Assembly: GCA_965153455.1 (NCBI GenBank)
Contig: OZ234503.1
Coordinates: 11,351,118 to 11,415,117 of the forward strand
Direction: 5' to 3'
Length of the DNA stretch: 64,000 bases
Source: Sphagnum compactum
Taxonomy: Eukaryota > Bryophyta > Sphagnopsida > Sphagnales
The number at the start of each line of letters is the position of its first letter. Position 1 is the first letter of the stretch. Made by a program: the position numbers and the translations under genes. Shown here piece after piece: positions 60,290-64,000 of this stretch. The notes beneath the pieces were generated by a model, which had not been told where the DNA came from, ran no database searches, and saw only the letters and a program-made list of their open reading frames with translations.

Positions 60290-61060
60290 GAATCATGATG
60301 TTGATAATAGTCACATCATCTTGTTGGCATATAGCATGTCATGTCATCATCATGAGAGATTGAAATCGTTCCTGGTCACAAAGGTGGATGGTTCTTGCAA
60401 CTAACTAACTAATGAACATAAATTGAAAAATAATATGATAATGTACCCAAAAAACCAACAAGTTGTAATATTGACTATTGTTGCAAAACCATGATGCCAT
60501 GTGGCATGCTAATGTCTTTTGTCACTACTTAGTGATTGTTATGACTAAATAGTTATAAATGTAGTTGAAAAAATTAATTGTCACTTTTGTGTCTAGTTCA
60601 AAGGACAAGATTTGTTATAATGAGGGTAAAGTTTTTGGACTTGCATCTTGATGCAAAAAGTTACATTGAGGGATTGGAGTTCATTTTTAACATAATGACC
60701 AACCATTAAAGCCTCATTTTATCCAAAGTAGTGTATGAGTCATCATGTTGATTCATAGTCAAGTATTGTTTTACCACATGGAATGTCACGTCATCATGTT
60801 GTGAGACTAGAAGTTGTTATTCTAGTCGCAAAAGTCATGGTATTTTTAAATAATTTATTTAAATTTATTTAAAGCATATTATTAAAATTTCAAAAATTAT
60901 AATATATCTATTTTAAAAAGCCCACTAGTTGTCATACTAACTATAGTCATGAAACCATGACATCTCAACGGCCTTTGTAACCACATAGTGATTTTTGTGA
61001 CCAAATAGTTATAATTGTAGTTTGAAAGGGATAGTAGTTGTTTCTTTGACCGGTCAAAAG
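60290..61060. repeat. Diverged direct duplication, spacing about 460 bp
   Basis: Two blocks share 'gcatgtcatgtcatcat' (near 60329) with 'gaatgtcacgtcatcat' (near 60781), and 'agtgattgttatgactaaatagttataaatgtagttg' (near 60530) with its close variant near 60988. A third partial match to the first word is at 60183. Confidence 0.6.
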
Positions 61061-63364
61061 ATCCATAATGTGTTCTGACACAATAGTTATTAAAGTTATA
61101 AAATTTGACTAAATGCATTCAAAACATGGTGGCATGCAATGTATAGGCATGGTTGATAGTAGTTATGTAAGAATGTGACATGCCACAAGGGGCATTGCCA
61201 ATGCCTAAATTGTAATATTTACATTTGAAGTTCAAAAACATGGGGAGCCAATTATAAATTTGGCTAGTAGAGGCTTCATAGGCCAACTCACCGTCCTTGC
61301 ATTTTTAATCATTGGACAACAGGCTTTGGGATGATGCAAAAGAATTTAGGAGGCAACAAAAGGACAAAAATATCTAAAAAATGACACATTTTCCAAAATT
61401 TTGTGGTTGTTCCATTACCCCAACAATAAAAGTTTTATCAATTTTGGAAACTTTGAAAATATTTTCCAATGAGGATTACATTCACACGAATAAGATTTAG
61501 GCCCCATCTTTTTAGATGTCAAGTATTTGCAAGTTAGAATGGACTTTAAAAACACAATATGATTTCATAAAAATAATTTTTAATGTATTTTGATTGTGAC
61601 AAATATGTGACATTATTGGATGCTTAAACCACGTGAATTAAAGCAGTCCAAGTAGTCCAAGTTAATTTACCAATTGGGTGCCCTATGGTATTATAAAATC
61701 ATTGTTTTTTAATAATTCAATCAAAAATAAAATCAAAATGATAAAACTTTTTTTTATAGTTGATTAGGTTAGTTTTCAATAATTCTTCTAGCATTTTGTG
61801 TGAACCACAATAGTGTTTTTTTTAACGTTGAAAGTATAACCTAGGAAAGTACAATAATCATTGGGATTTTTTTAATACGTATTCCATATGATTAGATAAG
61901 AAAGGAAAATGGCACATTTCCAGATTTTGAAAAACAGATATTACTGGTTTTTTTCCAACTGGTAAATACTAATGATGCGAGGAGATTGATATTTTTCAAT
62001 ATCTACTGGGCTAAATATTTGAATATAAAAAGTAAATTAAGCACAAGGTATTTAATATTATGTATTTTTTTAATTTCTTAATTTACACACCTAGTATCAA
62101 CTTGTTAGGGTAAATCAATTTTGTTTTTTGTTTTTTTTTTTTTTTTGCATAAAAACTATTTGGTATGTATAAGAGTTGGGTTTTGAATTTTTTTGTTGAG
62201 AATTAAGCAAGTTCTATGCCTAGGCTTATTATCAAACAATTTTTTTTTAAATTTTATTTTTTAACAAAAATTTTAGTTTCATCATGCAATTTTTATCATG
62301 ATTAATATAACTAATATTTCATGGAAGCACAACCCTTGTAACCATTCACACATTGACAATTACATACCTTGTCCATTGATCAAGAAAAATAAAAACATTG
62401 AATTTCCATGTTTTCAAAAGCATTTGGTGTTAGTCCATTTATCGTTGAAATTGAACCAACAATTTGCCCTAAACTTCAATTAAGTTTCCCATTTCCAAGT
62501 TAGCAATATCATCATAATGTTGGTGCAAGTCCTCATTCAAGTTGAATGTTTCCATCTTTGTCATTTGCCTTTGACTTTGTAAGGAAAAGTACTAAACTCC
62601 AGAACTAATTAAAAGTTTATTATTCATTATAAACATAAATTACAAACAAATCAAGTTCCTATGGTTTTGGATGTAATAGGATTTGGTAAGGATTCGACAT
62701 CAATTTGGTTCTAAAAGCTCTCACCTAAAAGATCTAAACTCAAAACCTTAATGGAAAATAGGGTTTTGGAACTTCCAAGCACAAACAATAGTTGTTAAAA
62801 CAATAATAACGTTTTAACTATCAACCTTCCTACTCCAAGCATGCAAAGAAAAATTTCGTGAAGCTTGAACCTCCTTGCAATTAAACAACCTCATGAAAAT
62901 TGTTGCCTTAAGACTCATAAGACACATGAACATTCACTATGAAGGAAAAAACTTACTTGAATTCTATAGAAACCAATGCTTTAGAGACATTGAGAGATCA
63001 ATGCATTAAAGTTAAATTGCGCACTCCCAATGTAGCTATTTGATTCCACCTTTGATCAATTCATTGCGAAAATCAATTTAATGTTTGCTTCTATACCAAT
63101 TTGTTGCAAATATCAAATGATGGTTGCAATAGCATTGAAAGGGAAAATGCAAAATCAAAACTAAAAATTATAAGGCGTTATTAAAAGGGGTTGGGTTGCC
63201 AAAAGCTAAAATGAGAGGTTATGGAAACAAAAAACAACTTAGGTTTACAATTTGAGGTTTAGTGCAAAAAATGAATACTTAGATGGATGAATTTTTTGGA
63301 ATATGGATGAAAAATAATGAAGATGATTAAATTAAGATGATAAATGAAGATGGTAAAAAAATTT

Positions 63365-63435
63365 TGACCTAGGTGAATGAAAGAGGTCCACATACAGGTC
63401 TAGGTGAATGAAAAAGATCCACATACAAGTCTAGG
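63365..63435. repeat. Two tandem units of about 35 bp
   Basis: The unit 'tctaggtgaatgaaa.agatccacatacaa' (with small variants) occurs twice, 63367-63402 and 63401-63436. A short 'cggtaggtaggtaacc' doublet follows at 63550-63586. Confidence 0.7.
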
Positions 63436-64000
63436 TAAGGTGTTGATTTTTCTTTAAATGATACCTTGCCAATTGAATATTCAAGGGTATCATAAATCTT
63501 GATATGTAGTTAGGAAGGTTCTATATTGAATATCTCATGTAAATAAAACCGGTAGGTAGGTAACCCTATCGGTAGGTAGGTAACCAAATTAAATACCTCG
63601 GTCGTTTTTCAATATGTGGCCAACATTAATGAATACCCCCTATTGATAAGATAGATTCATTCCCAAATTTCACATAATGAAAAAAGGCTTCTTCCAAAAA
63701 AATATTTTGTAATACGTTCCACAAAGTTTTTGTAATATTTCAAAATAGAATTTATTTCCTTGAATAAGGCCATATGTGATATAATTGGAAATTAGCAAAA
63801 CCTTTCTGTAGTAAATTGGATAAAGGGGATTCCAATTCATAGAGATAGACATTCTAACAAAAGGAAAGACAATATGGTCATTTTAAAAATAAAAAAAACA
63901 GAACAAGTATCTAACGTGATTGAACTCAATTTCTACGGAGAATAAATTGTTACAAATGGCAAAGGGAGGTAGCTTGAATGCATCAACAAAACATTGAAGA

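Larger units (their letters stand above)
52439..64000. other. Gene-free right flank
   Basis: About 11.6 kb. The first 500 bases are GC-richer and should carry the MDL promoter and 5' leader; a CAG acceptor-like site at about 52485 could end a 5' UTR intron. From 53.1 kb on, the DNA is AT-rich. Tandem repeats, TTAGG/CCTAA-rich low complexity and local duplications are listed separately. 55000-58400 and 61200-63300 show nothing I can name. No RNA gene was recognised. Confidence 0.6.

Noticed and set aside
1-64000. CRISPR arrays, operons or bacterial-type elements
   Set aside because: The tandem arrays have no conserved-repeat/unique-spacer pattern, and all real genes have plant introns.

Overview
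The window is nuclear DNA of a land plant. Genes are split by GT-AG introns with plant-type AT/U-rich sequence, and the gene families are plant ones: a full-size PDR-type ABCG transporter, an HMA metallochaperone-like protein, a MOT1-type molybdate transporter and an MDL (plant MIF-like) protein. The AT-rich spacers full of retroelement relics and minisatellites fit a large, repeat-rich genome. I cannot fix the species; a seed-free plant such as a fern is only a guess.

Layout. 1-2990: repeats with a decayed Ty3/gypsy integrase (minus) and no gene. 2991-8677 (minus): an eight-exon gene for a coiled-coil protein of about 1443 residues. 8678-15670: repeat-rich spacer ending in a purine-rich, GA-microsatellite leader. 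15671-27078 (plus): a complete 23-exon PDR transporter gene; my exon model closes in frame to about 1484 residues. 27079-41006: gene-free, holding an internally deleted LTR retroelement with a 5-bp target duplication, a CACTA-type MITE with a 3-bp target duplication, a decayed copia gag region and several tandem repeat arrays. 41007-43624 (plus): a four-exon HMA-domain gene with a long Glu/Lys/Pro tail. 44887-46319 (minus): a MOT1-type molybdate transporter, convergent with the HMA gene, lacking a recognisable first exon and carrying a one-base frameshift. 50850-52438 (minus): a three-exon MDL gene with a 36-nt last exon. 52439-64000: no gene recognised; AT-rich, with CCTA/TTAGG-rich low-complexity blocks and local duplications.

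The genes do not form an obvious pathway. The HMA protein and the molybdate transporter both concern metals or oxyanions and lie tail to tail, but that adjacency may be chance. Exon boundaries were read by hand from splice signals, phase and family knowledge; no database or alignment was run. I found no convincing new biological system. The points most worth checking are the broken MOT1 copy, the duplicated splice acceptor in the HMA gene, the non-canonical first donor of the PDR gene, and the large unassigned coiled-coil protein.
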